59,049 nt of DNA from NCBI RefSeq assembly GCF_004684775.1, contig NZ_SRIC01000017.1, forward strand, positions 1 through 59,049, in the 5' to 3' direction. The notes under the pieces were generated by a model that was not told the origin of the DNA, did no database searches, and saw only the letters and a list, made by a program, of their open reading frames with translations. Both the position numbers and the translations under genes were made by a program. Numbering within the stretch: the first letter of the stretch is position 1; the number at the start of each line of letters is the position of its first letter. Shown in pieces: positions 36,447-43,890 of the stretch. Origin of the DNA: Streptomyces sp. MZ04. Lineage in GTDB: Bacteria; Actinomycetota; Actinomycetes; Streptomycetales; Streptomycetaceae.

Positions 36447-37790
36447 ATGACGACTTCCCTGCTGCTTCTCGGGGCGGCATTTCTGCTGATTCTCGCCAAC
36501 GGCTTCTTCGTGGCCGCCGAGTTCGGGCTCGTCACCGTCGAGCGCCCGGACGCGGAGAAGGCCGCCGCCGACGGCGACCGACGGGCCCGTACGGTCGTCG
36601 CCGCCCTCAAGGAGCTGTCCTTCCAGCTCTCCGGCACCCAGCTCGGCATCACGATCACCTCGCTCGTGGTCGGCATGCTCGCCGAGCCGGCGCTCGCGCA
36701 TCTGTTCGCGGGCCCGTTCACGGCGACCGGCCTTCCGGAAGGCGCCGTACCGGGCGTCTCCGTAGTGGTCGGCATGCTGCTCGCGTCCGCCGTGCAGATG
36801 GTGATCGGCGAGCTCGTGCCGAAGAACTGGGCGGTGTCGAGGCCGCTGCAGGTCGCGCGCTTCGTCGCGGGCCCGCAGCATGTCTTCGCGCGGCTCTTCC
36901 GGCCCGTGATCTCGCTCCTGAACGCCGTCGCCAACCGGATCGTGCGGGTGCTCGGCGTGGAGCCCGCCGACGAGCTCGCCTCGGCCCGCACCCCGGGCGA
37001 GCTGGTCTCCCTGGCCCGGCACTCGGCGCAGGCGGGCACCCTCGAACAGGACACCGCGGACCTGTTCGTACGGACCCTCTCGCTGGGCGAGCTGACCGCG
37101 CAGCACGTGATGACGCCGCGCGTGAAGGTCAGCGCGCTGCAGACGTCGGCGACCGCCCAGGACGTGGTGAACCTGACCCGTGCCACGGGTCTCTCCCGCT
37201 TCCCGGTGTACCGCGAGCGGATCGACGAGATCGTCGGCATGGTGCACCTCAAGGACGCCCTGGCGGTCCCGGCGTACGAGCGGCTGCGGACACCCGCGGG
37301 CCGTATCGCGCAGACGCCGCTCCAGGTCCCCGAGACGCTGCCCGTGCAGCAGCTCCTGGAGCAGTTGCGCAGTGAGCAGCCGATAGCCGTCGTCGTCGAC
37401 GAGTACGGCGGCACGGCCGGTGTGGTCACCCTGGAGGACATCGTCGAGGAGCTCGTCGGCGAGGTCCGCGACGAGCACGACCTGCACGATCTGCCCGAAC
37501 TCGCGGCGGCACCGGCCGAGGACGGCCGCCAGGCCTGGGACGCCGACGGCAGCTGCCGGGTCGACACGCTCCAGCGGATAGGGCTCGACGTCCCCGAGGG
37601 GCCGTACGAGACCGTGGCCGGGCTCGTCGCCGATCTGCTCGGCCGCATCCCCGCCCCCGGCGACCGCGCCGAGCTTCCCGGCTGGCGCCTCGCGGTGCGC
37701 CAGGTCGATCACTACCGCGCCGAGCGGGTACGCCTCGTCCGGACCGCGGAGGCCACCGAAGCCCTGAGCGTGGCGGAGGCCGTCCGATGA
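36447..37790 (+). CDS. CNNM/CorC-HlyC family membrane protein, full length
   Basis: 447 residues: a DUF21 (CNNM) membrane domain of three to four helices (LLLLGAAFLLILANGFFVAAEFGLVTVE, QLGITITSLVVGMLAEPALAHL, VQMVIGELVPKNWAVSRP), a CBS pair (HVMTPRVKVSAL ... FPVYRERIDEIVGMVHLKD and IAVVVDEYGGTAGVVTLEDIVEELVGE), and the C-terminal CorC_HlyC domain (DGSCRVDTLQRIGLDVPEGPYETVAG). Such proteins are linked to Mg2+ or Co2+ export or homeostasis; the old name hemolysin is misleading. GGGAGG precedes ATG 36447. The next gene overlaps by four bases. Confidence 0.93.
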   Translation: MTTSLLLLGAAFLLILANGFFVAAEFGLVTVERPDAEKAAADGDRRARTVVAALKELSFQLSGTQLGITITSLVVGMLAEPALAHLFAGPFTATGLPEGAVPGVSVVVGMLLASAVQMVIGELVPKNWAVSRPLQVARFVAGPQHVFARLFRPVISLLNAVANRIVRVLGVEPADELASARTPGELVSLARHSAQAGTLEQDTADLFVRTLSLGELTAQHVMTPRVKVSALQTSATAQDVVNLTRATGLSRFPVYRERIDEIVGMVHLKDALAVPAYERLRTPAGRIAQTPLQVPETLPVQQLLEQLRSEQPIAVVVDEYGGTAGVVTLEDIVEELVGEVRDEHDLHDLPELAAAPAEDGRQAWDADGSCRVDTLQRIGLDVPEGPYETVAGLVADLLGRIPAPGDRAELPGWRLAVRQVDHYRAERVRLVRTAEATEALSVAEAVR

Positions 37791-38866
37791 GCGTGCTCCA
37801 ACTCCTGTTCGCCCTGCTCCTGGTGCTCGCGAACGGCTTCTTCGTAGGGGCCGAGTTCGCGCTCGTCTCCGTACGCCGCAGCCAGATCGAGCCCCTGAAC
37901 ACCAAGCGGGCCCGCCAGGTCCTCTACGGCCTCGAGCATCTGCCGCAGATGATGGCGGCCGCCCAGTTCGGGATCACCATCTGCTCGCTGACGCTCGGCG
38001 CGGTCGCCGAGCCGACCGTCGCGCATCTTCTGGAGCCCGTCTTCGAGGCGGCGCACATCCCCGAGGGGATCATCCATCCGCTCGGATACGCCATCGCACT
38101 CGCCGTCGTCGTCTTCCTCCACCTCGTCATCGGCGAGATGGTCCCGAAGAACCTCGCGATGGCGGCCCCGGAGAAGACCGCGCTGTGGTTCAGCCCCGGC
38201 CTTGTCGCCTTCGCCCGGCTGTGCAGGCCGGTCACGGTGGCGCTCGGGGCGTGCGCCCGGCTCGTCCTGAAGCTCTTCCGGGTCGAGCCAAAGGACGAGG
38301 TCGAGGCGGTCTTCACCAGCGAGCAGCTCAACCGGCTCGTCGGCGACTCCGGCCAGGCCGGACTGCTCGAGCCCGAGGAGCAGGAGCGCCTCGAGGACGC
38401 CCTGGAGCTGGGCTCGCGCCCGGTGACGGACGTCCTGCTCGACCGGGCGTCCCTGGTCACCGTGGGGGCCTCGGTCACGCCGAGCCAGGTCATCGAACTC
38501 ACCGGGCGGACCGGCTACTCCCGCTTCCCCCTCTGCGCGGAGAACGGCGCCTTCATGGGCTACCTGCACGTGAAGGACGTACTGGACCTGACGGACGGCG
38601 CGGAGACGGACCGGGCGGTGCCGCAGCAGGTCTGGCGCCCCATGACGACGCTGCGCGCCGAACTCCCGCTGGACGACGCCCTGACGGTGATGCGCCGCGC
38701 CGCCACGCATCTGGCGCAGGTGGCCGACGCGTCGGGCAAGGTGCTCGGCCTGGTCGCCCTGGAGGACGTACTGGAACTCCTGGTCGGCGAGGTCCGCGAC
38801 CCGGCGCACCGGGTGTCGGTGCCCCGCAGGCCCCAGGACGTGCGGGACGGCGCCCTGGTCGGCTGA
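37787..38866 (+). CDS. CNNM/CorC-type membrane protein lacking the C-terminal domain
   Basis: A 359-residue paralogue of the preceding protein with the same DUF21 start (LLFALLLVLANGFFVGAEFALVSVRR), AAQFGITICSLTLGAVAEPTVAHL, HLVIGEMVPKNLAMAAPEK and a CBS pair (TGYSRFPLCAENGAFMGYLHVKDVLD, VLGLVALEDVLELLVGEVRD). It ends after the CBS pair and has no CorC_HlyC domain. ATG 37787 overlaps the upstream stop (ATGA). The full/short pair in one operon is common in actinobacteria and suggests a heteromeric membrane complex. Confidence 0.92.
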   Translation: MSVLQLLFALLLVLANGFFVGAEFALVSVRRSQIEPLNTKRARQVLYGLEHLPQMMAAAQFGITICSLTLGAVAEPTVAHLLEPVFEAAHIPEGIIHPLGYAIALAVVVFLHLVIGEMVPKNLAMAAPEKTALWFSPGLVAFARLCRPVTVALGACARLVLKLFRVEPKDEVEAVFTSEQLNRLVGDSGQAGLLEPEEQERLEDALELGSRPVTDVLLDRASLVTVGASVTPSQVIELTGRTGYSRFPLCAENGAFMGYLHVKDVLDLTDGAETDRAVPQQVWRPMTTLRAELPLDDALTVMRRAATHLAQVADASGKVLGLVALEDVLELLVGEVRDPAHRVSVPRRPQDVRDGALVG

Positions 38867-38882
38867 GCCTCGTGGCCTGTCG

Positions 38883-40754
38883 TCACATCCGGGGCGGGTC
38901 CTGCGGCCCCCGCCCCGAAAGGACCTCTCCGTACGCCTGCATGAGGTCCGGGAGGCGCAGTGTCGACAAGTCGTCACGGCCAGGCTCTCCGGGATAGCCG
39001 GACAGGCGCAGGTCGCGGTAGGCGCAGCTCTTCTCGTAGAGCGTGCGCAGGAAGCGGCCGTTGCCCAGCTCGTCGATCCAGGACTGGTCGACGACATGGC
39101 CGCTGATGGAGCGCAGCTCGTCGAGCGCCTCCTCGTCCCACACGTCGCCATTGTCGGCGGCGAGGACCTCGCCGATCGCGGTGAGCTCGAGGGGGCGGTA
39201 CGAGGGGAAGTCGACCCGCGTCGTGAAGCGGGACGAGAGGCCGGGGTTGGCGGCGAGCAGCCGGTCCATGCCCTCCGGGTAGCCGGCGAGGATCACGACC
39301 AGGTGGTCGCGGTTGTCCTCGGCGCGCTTGAGCAGGACCTGCAGGGCCTCGTCGCCGTACGCGTCACCCTTGCCGTAGCCCGAGTTGGAGAGCGAGTACG
39401 CCTCGTCCACGAAGAGGACGCCGCCGATCGCCGAGTCGATCAGTTCATTGGCCTTCACGGCGGTCTGGCCCAGGTACTCGCCGACCAGGTCCGCGCGCTG
39501 CGCCTCCACCAGGTGGTCGCCGCCGAGCAGTCCGAGTGCGTAGAACGCCCTCCCCAGAATGCGGGCCACCGTGGTCTTGCCGGTGCCCGAGGGTCCTGAG
39601 AAGACGAAGTGTCGTTTCGGCGGTTGCACCGGCAGCCCCTGCGCGGCCCGCAGGCGCGCCATGTTCAGCTGCGCCGAGAGCGCCTTGACCTGGCGCTTCA
39701 CCGGCTCCAGACCGACCATCCGCTCCAGCTCGGCGAGCGCCGCCTCCAGGAGGGCCGGATCCGTCGGGCCCGGCGGCAGCTGCGGAAGACCCGGCTGGAT
39801 CGGGATCACGGCCTTCTCGCGCACCGCGTCGGTCTCGGACGGGCCGCCGCCGGTCGGCAGTTCGGGCTCGGTGACCTTCAGGTCGCGGCCCTCCGTCCCG
39901 AAGAGCGGGTCGATCCCGTCCGGAGCGTCCACCATGTCCTGCCCGAAGCCGGACAGGGCGATCGATGCCAGGTCGGTGACCTCGTCGTACCCGTCGCCCT
40001 CTGCGATCGCCGCGAGCCGCGCCGAGGTGTCCATGAACGCCGGGTCCACCCGGTGCACCGCCCGGTACAGCGGCAGCGCCGCCGCCGAGCGGCCGGTGCC
40101 CTCGTGGGCGCGGGCCAGCCAGTAGCGCAGCTCCTTGCGCTGCGGCTGCTCGCTGCGGCAGCGCATCAGGGCGGCGGACAGGAGCGGCTCGGCCTGCCCG
40201 TACATCTCCAGGCGTACGCGGGCCATCCCGCCGAAGAGACCGGCCTCGATACCCAGCATCGCGTCGTCGATCAGCGAGTCCGTGTGCCGGACCAACTGCT
40301 CCCAGTCCTTGACCAGATAGGACCGGCAGGCGTGCAGGAAGCGCACCTGCGGATCCGCGTCGACCGGCGGCAGACCCGCCAACGCCCGGTCCAGCTCCGG
40401 GACATGGCGTCCGTCGAGCCAGTGCGAGGCGTGCGCGAGGAGCAGATCGCGCGTGCTCTCCAGGACGGGCTGCACCCACCAGCCGAGCCAGTACCAGGAG
40501 TTGAGCGTGCGCCCGTGCCGGGCGCGCTGCTCCCCGAACCGGTCCCGGTGCTGGAACATCCGAAGGAGCGCCGTCGTCGTGTCGATGCGCAGCGCGTGCA
40601 GTCCGAGCCAGCCGTCGGCCATCCCCGGATCCATTCGCACCGCGGCCCGGAACTCCTCCTCCGCCTGGGGATAGGCGCCCATCGTGTAGGCGTCGACGCC
40701 CCTGATCCAGGCGAGGTCGGCCGGGGCGGGTGAGCCCTGCGTGCCGAAGTCCAT
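38883..40754 (-). CDS. AAA+ ATPase with TPR-like N-terminus (EccA/CbbX type)
   Basis: 623 residues. The N-terminal half (about 1-290) is helical with TPR-like repeats (IRGVDAYTMGAYPQAEEEFRAAVRMDPG, LRYWLARAHEGTGRSAAALPLYRAV). A linker follows, then an AAA+ domain with Walker A GPSGTGKTTVARILGRAFYALG, Walker B GGVLFVDEAYSL, and VVILAGYPEGMDRLLAANPGLSSRF, the CbbX/SpoVK/EccA hallmark with the arginine finger. EccA is a chaperone of type VII secretion in mycobacteria, but no ecc, esx or WXG100 gene is seen here. ATG 40754 has GGGGGA in front. The substrate protein is unknown. Confidence 0.9.
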   Translation of the reverse strand: MDFGTQGSPAPADLAWIRGVDAYTMGAYPQAEEEFRAAVRMDPGMADGWLGLHALRIDTTTALLRMFQHRDRFGEQRARHGRTLNSWYWLGWWVQPVLESTRDLLLAHASHWLDGRHVPELDRALAGLPPVDADPQVRFLHACRSYLVKDWEQLVRHTDSLIDDAMLGIEAGLFGGMARVRLEMYGQAEPLLSAALMRCRSEQPQRKELRYWLARAHEGTGRSAAALPLYRAVHRVDPAFMDTSARLAAIAEGDGYDEVTDLASIALSGFGQDMVDAPDGIDPLFGTEGRDLKVTEPELPTGGGPSETDAVREKAVIPIQPGLPQLPPGPTDPALLEAALAELERMVGLEPVKRQVKALSAQLNMARLRAAQGLPVQPPKRHFVFSGPSGTGKTTVARILGRAFYALGLLGGDHLVEAQRADLVGEYLGQTAVKANELIDSAIGGVLFVDEAYSLSNSGYGKGDAYGDEALQVLLKRAEDNRDHLVVILAGYPEGMDRLLAANPGLSSRFTTRVDFPSYRPLELTAIGEVLAADNGDVWDEEALDELRSISGHVVDQSWIDELGNGRFLRTLYEKSCAYRDLRLSGYPGEPGRDDLSTLRLPDLMQAYGEVLSGRGPQDPPRM

Positions 40755-41035
40755 CACGTCCCCCACAAACCGTGCCCCCGTTTGTGTACCGCCAGGCCGG
40801 TGCCCGTCGGCAACTTCGCTGAACCGCCGTGCTGCGGACGGGAGTTGTCTCGGTGCGCAGAGCAGCCGTCCGTACGTCGCACCGAAAGGCATCGTACCTG
40901 CGGGGGAGTGCTCGGCCGTAGGGTGCCGCAGCGCGGGATCGGCCAGGTGGGGCCATGTGACGGTGGGCCGCAGTGGTCACCGAGTGTGAGCGAATGGCGG
41001 CTCGGAGCGCCCGGAACAGGGGCGTGGAGGCAGAA

Positions 41036-41102
41036 CGAAGCCCCCGATCACGGGGGAACAACCGGGGGCTTCGCGTCTGCGGGCGACCCCGAAAGGCCGC
41101 AC
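41036..41102 (-). ncRNA. Candidate small RNA with strong 3' hairpin
   Basis: A promoter-like sequence at 41109-41138 reads into a stretch of about 65 bases that ends in an 11-bp hairpin (CGAAGCCCCCG at 41036-41046, CGGGGGCTTCG at 41063-41073). The loop contains CGGGGG, which can pair alternatively with the CCCCCG. It lies in the 444-base gap between the kinase and the AAA ATPase and contains no convincing ORF. It may instead be an attenuated leader of the ATPase mRNA. Seen: promoter pattern and hairpin; a stable RNA is inference. Confidence 0.35.
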
Positions 41103-41108
41103 ATTCAG

Positions 41109-41138
41109 AACGTAAGTCCTGTAAGGGCCCTCGGTCAA
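41109..41138 (-). promoter_or_regulatory. Candidate vegetative promoter facing the AAA ATPase
   Basis: On the minus strand: TTGACC (41138-41133), 18-base spacer, TACGTT (41114-41109). It fits the Streptomyces HrdB pattern. The first downstream element is the hairpin at 41036-41073, about 280 bases before the ATPase start. Confidence 0.45.
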
Positions 41139-41171
41139 GCGGAGTTGAGGCACTCTATAGAAACTCGAGTG

Positions 41172-41185
41172 AACTTCCGGAAGTT
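41172..41185. promoter_or_regulatory. Perfect 14-bp palindrome
   Basis: AACTTCCGGAAGTT is fully self-complementary and lies 14 bases past the kinase stop and 34 bases upstream of the candidate promoter. It could be an operator for that promoter, or a terminator stem of the kinase gene. Its AT-rich ends stand out in this sequence. Confidence 0.4.
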
Positions 41186-41198
41186 GCTTTCCGGGGGT

Positions 41199-41843
41199 TC
41201 AGCACATCGCCGACGGCCCTTCACCGTGCGTGACGATTTGGCTCTGCGCTGCGGTCTCATCAGGCCCCGCAAGCACCTCATATCCCTCGCGACACTGTCG
41301 TACCAAAGAGTGCGCGAAGGGCCTTGACGGGTCCTGGTCGAAGTGCCGGCGCTCGGCGGGCTCCCACCCGTCCCAGAAGTCACTCTGCTCCGCCCCGTCC
41401 CGGTGGCGACCCCGTTCCCACGCCTCGCCCCGGGGCAGCTCCATCCACAGGAGCCGCGCGAGGAACGGGCGCAGCGCGCGGCGGCCCGCGCCCACGCCTT
41501 CGAGGAGGACGACGGGCGCGGGCGGCAGGGTGCGGACCTCGGGGCCGAAGCGGCGCGCGTGCCAGTCGTACGTCTCGTAGCGCGCGCTCTCGCCGCGTGA
41601 GAGCGGCATGATCACCTGCCGCCGCACCCGCTCCGTCCAGCCGAAGAGCTCGTCGTGGCTCGCGATGTCGTCCAGGCGCACCACCGGGGCGCCGTCCAGC
41701 GCCTCGGCCAGGCGCCGGGCGAAGGTCGACTTGCCGGAGCCCGCGTGTCCGTCGACGCCGACGAGGCGGACGGGGCCGCAGGAGGGCGGCAGGCGCCGCA
41801 GGGCGTCGGCGACGTGGGACAGGGGTGTGGCGTGTGCGGTCAT
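41199..41843 (-). CDS. Uridine kinase-like P-loop protein
   Basis: 214 residues of the uridine kinase/phosphoribulokinase-like NTPase family. The P-loop is GVDGHAGSGKSTFARRL; VVRLDDIASHDELFGWTERV holds the metal-binding DD; YDWHARRFGP corresponds to the nucleoside-binding region; VVLLEGVGAGRRALRPFLARLLWMELP is the Walker B-like block. The substrate could be uridine or another small molecule. It is separated from the ATPase downstream by 444 bases. The C-terminus is slightly shorter in conserved sequence than classical Udk. Confidence 0.88.
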   Translation of the reverse strand: MTAHATPLSHVADALRRLPPSCGPVRLVGVDGHAGSGKSTFARRLAEALDGAPVVRLDDIASHDELFGWTERVRRQVIMPLSRGESARYETYDWHARRFGPEVRTLPPAPVVLLEGVGAGRRALRPFLARLLWMELPRGEAWERGRHRDGAEQSDFWDGWEPAERRHFDQDPSRPFAHSLVRQCREGYEVLAGPDETAAQSQIVTHGEGPSAMC

Positions 41844-42070
41844 CGCTCACCAGCGTACGGGGGCGGGGCTCGCCGCCTCACGGGTGCGGAATGCCCCGCT
41901 CCGCGCGCCGTCCCTGCTCACGCCAGTGGTCGAGGCCAATATTGGTGGCAGCGATGGTCCCCGAAGCGCTGGCAGAAGTCGGCGTGCAGCAGCCATAGTT
42001 GGCCTACCGCGTGTACCTGACCTGCCCCTTCCGGATCCGTCCGGAACCCACGTCGACTGGGGGTCCCGCC

Positions 42071-43432
42071 ATGGACCGAGCTGATGACATGTCCCGCAGA
42101 AGCGTCCTGGGCGCGGCCGCCGCGCTGGCCGCCGTGGCCGCGACCGCGAGCCCCGCGCTCGCCGCGGGAGGCCGGGTGGCGCCGCGTGCGCAGCGCCCGG
42201 TGAGCAACCGCTTCTGGACGTCGTACGCGGACTGGAGCGCGGGCACCGCGAACGGCACCCGCGCCGTCGCCGGAGCCCGCCCCGCGGTGGAGATCGCCAA
42301 GGCCGCGGGCACCACCGACTACGCCGATCCGCACACCGGCAAGACCGCCACCTGGGAGTACGCCCGGTGGACCTCGCCCGTGCACCGCCCCACCGTCCCG
42401 GCGACGGAGGTCGTCGCCTCCTGGAACGCCCGCACGCCCGCCGGCACCTGGCTCCAGGTCGAGCTCCAGGGAACGTACTCGGACGGGAAGAAGACCCCCT
42501 GGTACGTCCTGGGCCGCTGGACCTCGGGCGACGACAAGGAGAAGGACATCCGCCGCACCTCGGTCGACGACCAGAGCGACGGCAAGTCCAGCATCTGGAC
42601 GGACACCTTCTCCATCGACGACACCACGACGGGCCTGCGCCTCGCCTCCTGCCGGCTGCGCCTGACGCTGTACCGCAAGCCGGGCGCCACGGCGACGCCC
42701 ACCGTCTGGCGGCTCGGCGCGATGGCGTCCGCCGTCCCCGACCGCTTCACGGTGCCCGCGTCGAAGCCGGGCCTGACCAAGGAGCTGACGGTCCCGCGCT
42801 ACTCGCAGGAGATCCACGCCGGGCAGTATCCGGAGTACGACAACGGCGGCGAGGCCTGGTGCAGCCCCACCTCCTCGCAGATGATCATAGAGTTCTGGGG
42901 CCGCAAGCCGACCGCGGATGACCTCGCCTGGGTCGATCCCTCCTACGCCGACCCGCAGGTGTGCCACGCGGCCCGCCACACCTTCGACTACCAGTACGCG
43001 GGCTGCGGCAACTGGCCCTTCAACGCGGCCTACGCGTCGACGTACAAGGATCTCCAGGGCGTCGTCACGCGACTCGACTCGCTCACCGAACTGGAGTCGC
43101 TGATCGCCGCCGGCATCCCGGCCATAACGTCCCAGTCGTTCCTCAAGGAGGAGCTGACCGGCGCCGGCTACGGCACGGCGGGTCACCTCATGACGGTGAT
43201 CGGCTTCACGGCGGACGGCGACGTGATCGCCAACGACCCGGCGTCGCCGACGAATCCGGCGGTGCGCCGCGTCTACAAGCGGCGCGAGTGGGAGAACATC
43301 TGGCTCAGGACCAAGCGCTACAACGCCACCGGCAAGGTCGTCTCCGGCACGGGCGGCGTCTGCTACCTGTACTTCCCGACGAAGCTCTCCGCCGCCCAGA
43401 AGTCCGCGCTGGCGGCCGTGGGCATCCGCTGA
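42071..43432 (+). CDS. Tat-exported C39-family peptidase
   Basis: 453 residues. MDRADDMSRRSVLGAAAALAAVAA is a twin-arginine signal with cleavage near PALAAGG. A beta-rich domain of about 180 residues follows, resembling secreted carbohydrate-binding folds. The C-terminal peptidase_C39_2 domain has the catalytic Cys264 in GGEAWCSPTSSQM, His372 in GTAGHLMTVIGF and Asn388/Asp389 in VIANDPASP. Unlike bacteriocin-exporter C39 domains it has no ABC transporter, so it is a free extracellular cysteine protease. ATG 42071 is chosen so that the Tat signal is N-terminal. The 227 bases before it contain the palindrome CCAATATTGG and no clear gene. Confidence 0.92.
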   Translation: MDRADDMSRRSVLGAAAALAAVAATASPALAAGGRVAPRAQRPVSNRFWTSYADWSAGTANGTRAVAGARPAVEIAKAAGTTDYADPHTGKTATWEYARWTSPVHRPTVPATEVVASWNARTPAGTWLQVELQGTYSDGKKTPWYVLGRWTSGDDKEKDIRRTSVDDQSDGKSSIWTDTFSIDDTTTGLRLASCRLRLTLYRKPGATATPTVWRLGAMASAVPDRFTVPASKPGLTKELTVPRYSQEIHAGQYPEYDNGGEAWCSPTSSQMIIEFWGRKPTADDLAWVDPSYADPQVCHAARHTFDYQYAGCGNWPFNAAYASTYKDLQGVVTRLDSLTELESLIAAGIPAITSQSFLKEELTGAGYGTAGHLMTVIGFTADGDVIANDPASPTNPAVRRVYKRREWENIWLRTKRYNATGKVVSGTGGVCYLYFPTKLSAAQKSALAAVGIR

Positions 43433-43440
43433 CGGCGTGA

Positions 43441-43476
43441 CGAGGGGCCCCGCCCGAAGCCGGGTGGGGCCCCTCG
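43441..43476. terminator. Bidirectional terminator
   Basis: CGAGGGGCCCC and GGGGCCCCTCG are perfect arms, extended inward by CCCG/CGGG, with loop AAGC. The stem of about 16 pairs lies between the convergent peptidase and the unknown protein genes. Confidence 0.85.
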
Positions 43477-43485
43477 TGCGCGGGA

Positions 43486-43872
43486 TCAGTTCAGCGGTGC
43501 CGAAGTGGCGTAGTAGAACGTCATCGGAGGCCGGCCGCGGGACGTGGCGATCTCGTTGAACGCGTCCACGATCTCCATCGGGGTGATCTGCTTCGCGGCG
43601 GGAGCGTTCTCGATGTTGATGCTGAACGACATCTGCATCATCGCGTCGATGTCACCGATGCTGACATCGCCCGCGAACTTGGTGCCGGTCGCGATGTTGG
43701 CGTCCGACGACCGGGCCGCGTCTGCCTGGGCCGCCTCGGCCGCCTCGGCCGGCTCGCCGTCGGCGGCGCGCGCCGACCCGGCACCCGCCAGGGCGGCACC
43801 CGCCGCCGCGCTGCCCGAGTAGCCCAGCCGAACGAGATCATCCGCTTCGTCCGGCCCCGCGCGGTACGTCAC
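43486..43872 (-). CDS. Hypothetical protein, 128 aa
   Basis: Third-position GC is high throughout, so the frame is coding. The N-terminal part is rich in Ala, Gly and Glu (GSAAAGAALAGAGSARA, EPAEAAEAAQADAARS). The conserved-looking C-terminal half reads KFAGDVSIGDIDAMMQMSFSI, then ITPMEIVDAFNEIATSRGRPPM and TFYYATSAPLN. I do not recognise a family. It starts at GTG 43872, 18 bases after the M1 peptidase gene, so the two are one transcript. No signal peptide or helix for the membrane is seen. Confidence 0.65.
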   Translation of the reverse strand: MTYRAGPDEADDLVRLGYSGSAAAGAALAGAGSARAADGEPAEAAEAAQADAARSSDANIATGTKFAGDVSIGDIDAMMQMSFSINIENAPAAKQITPMEIVDAFNEIATSRGRPPMTFYYATSAPLN

Positions 43873-43890
43873 TCGGACCTCACCCGGACG

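Noticed and set aside
36447..38866. Hemolysin toxin genes
   Set aside because: The DUF21-CBS-CorC domains indicate ion-homeostasis membrane proteins; the hemolysin label is historical.
38883..40754. Type VII secretion locus
   Set aside because: Only an EccA-like ATPase is present; there is no WXG100, EccB, EccC, EccD or mycosin gene in the window.
40973..41233. Plus-strand 86-codon ORF in the gap before the AAA ATPase
   Set aside because: It crosses the hairpin and the candidate promoter, with poor codon bias and no start site.
41855..41996. Short minus-strand ORF upstream of the uridine kinase-like gene, and a Trp-rich plus-strand frame in the same place
   Set aside because: Neither has a ribosome binding site or coding bias; several frames are open by chance and no homologue is known to me.
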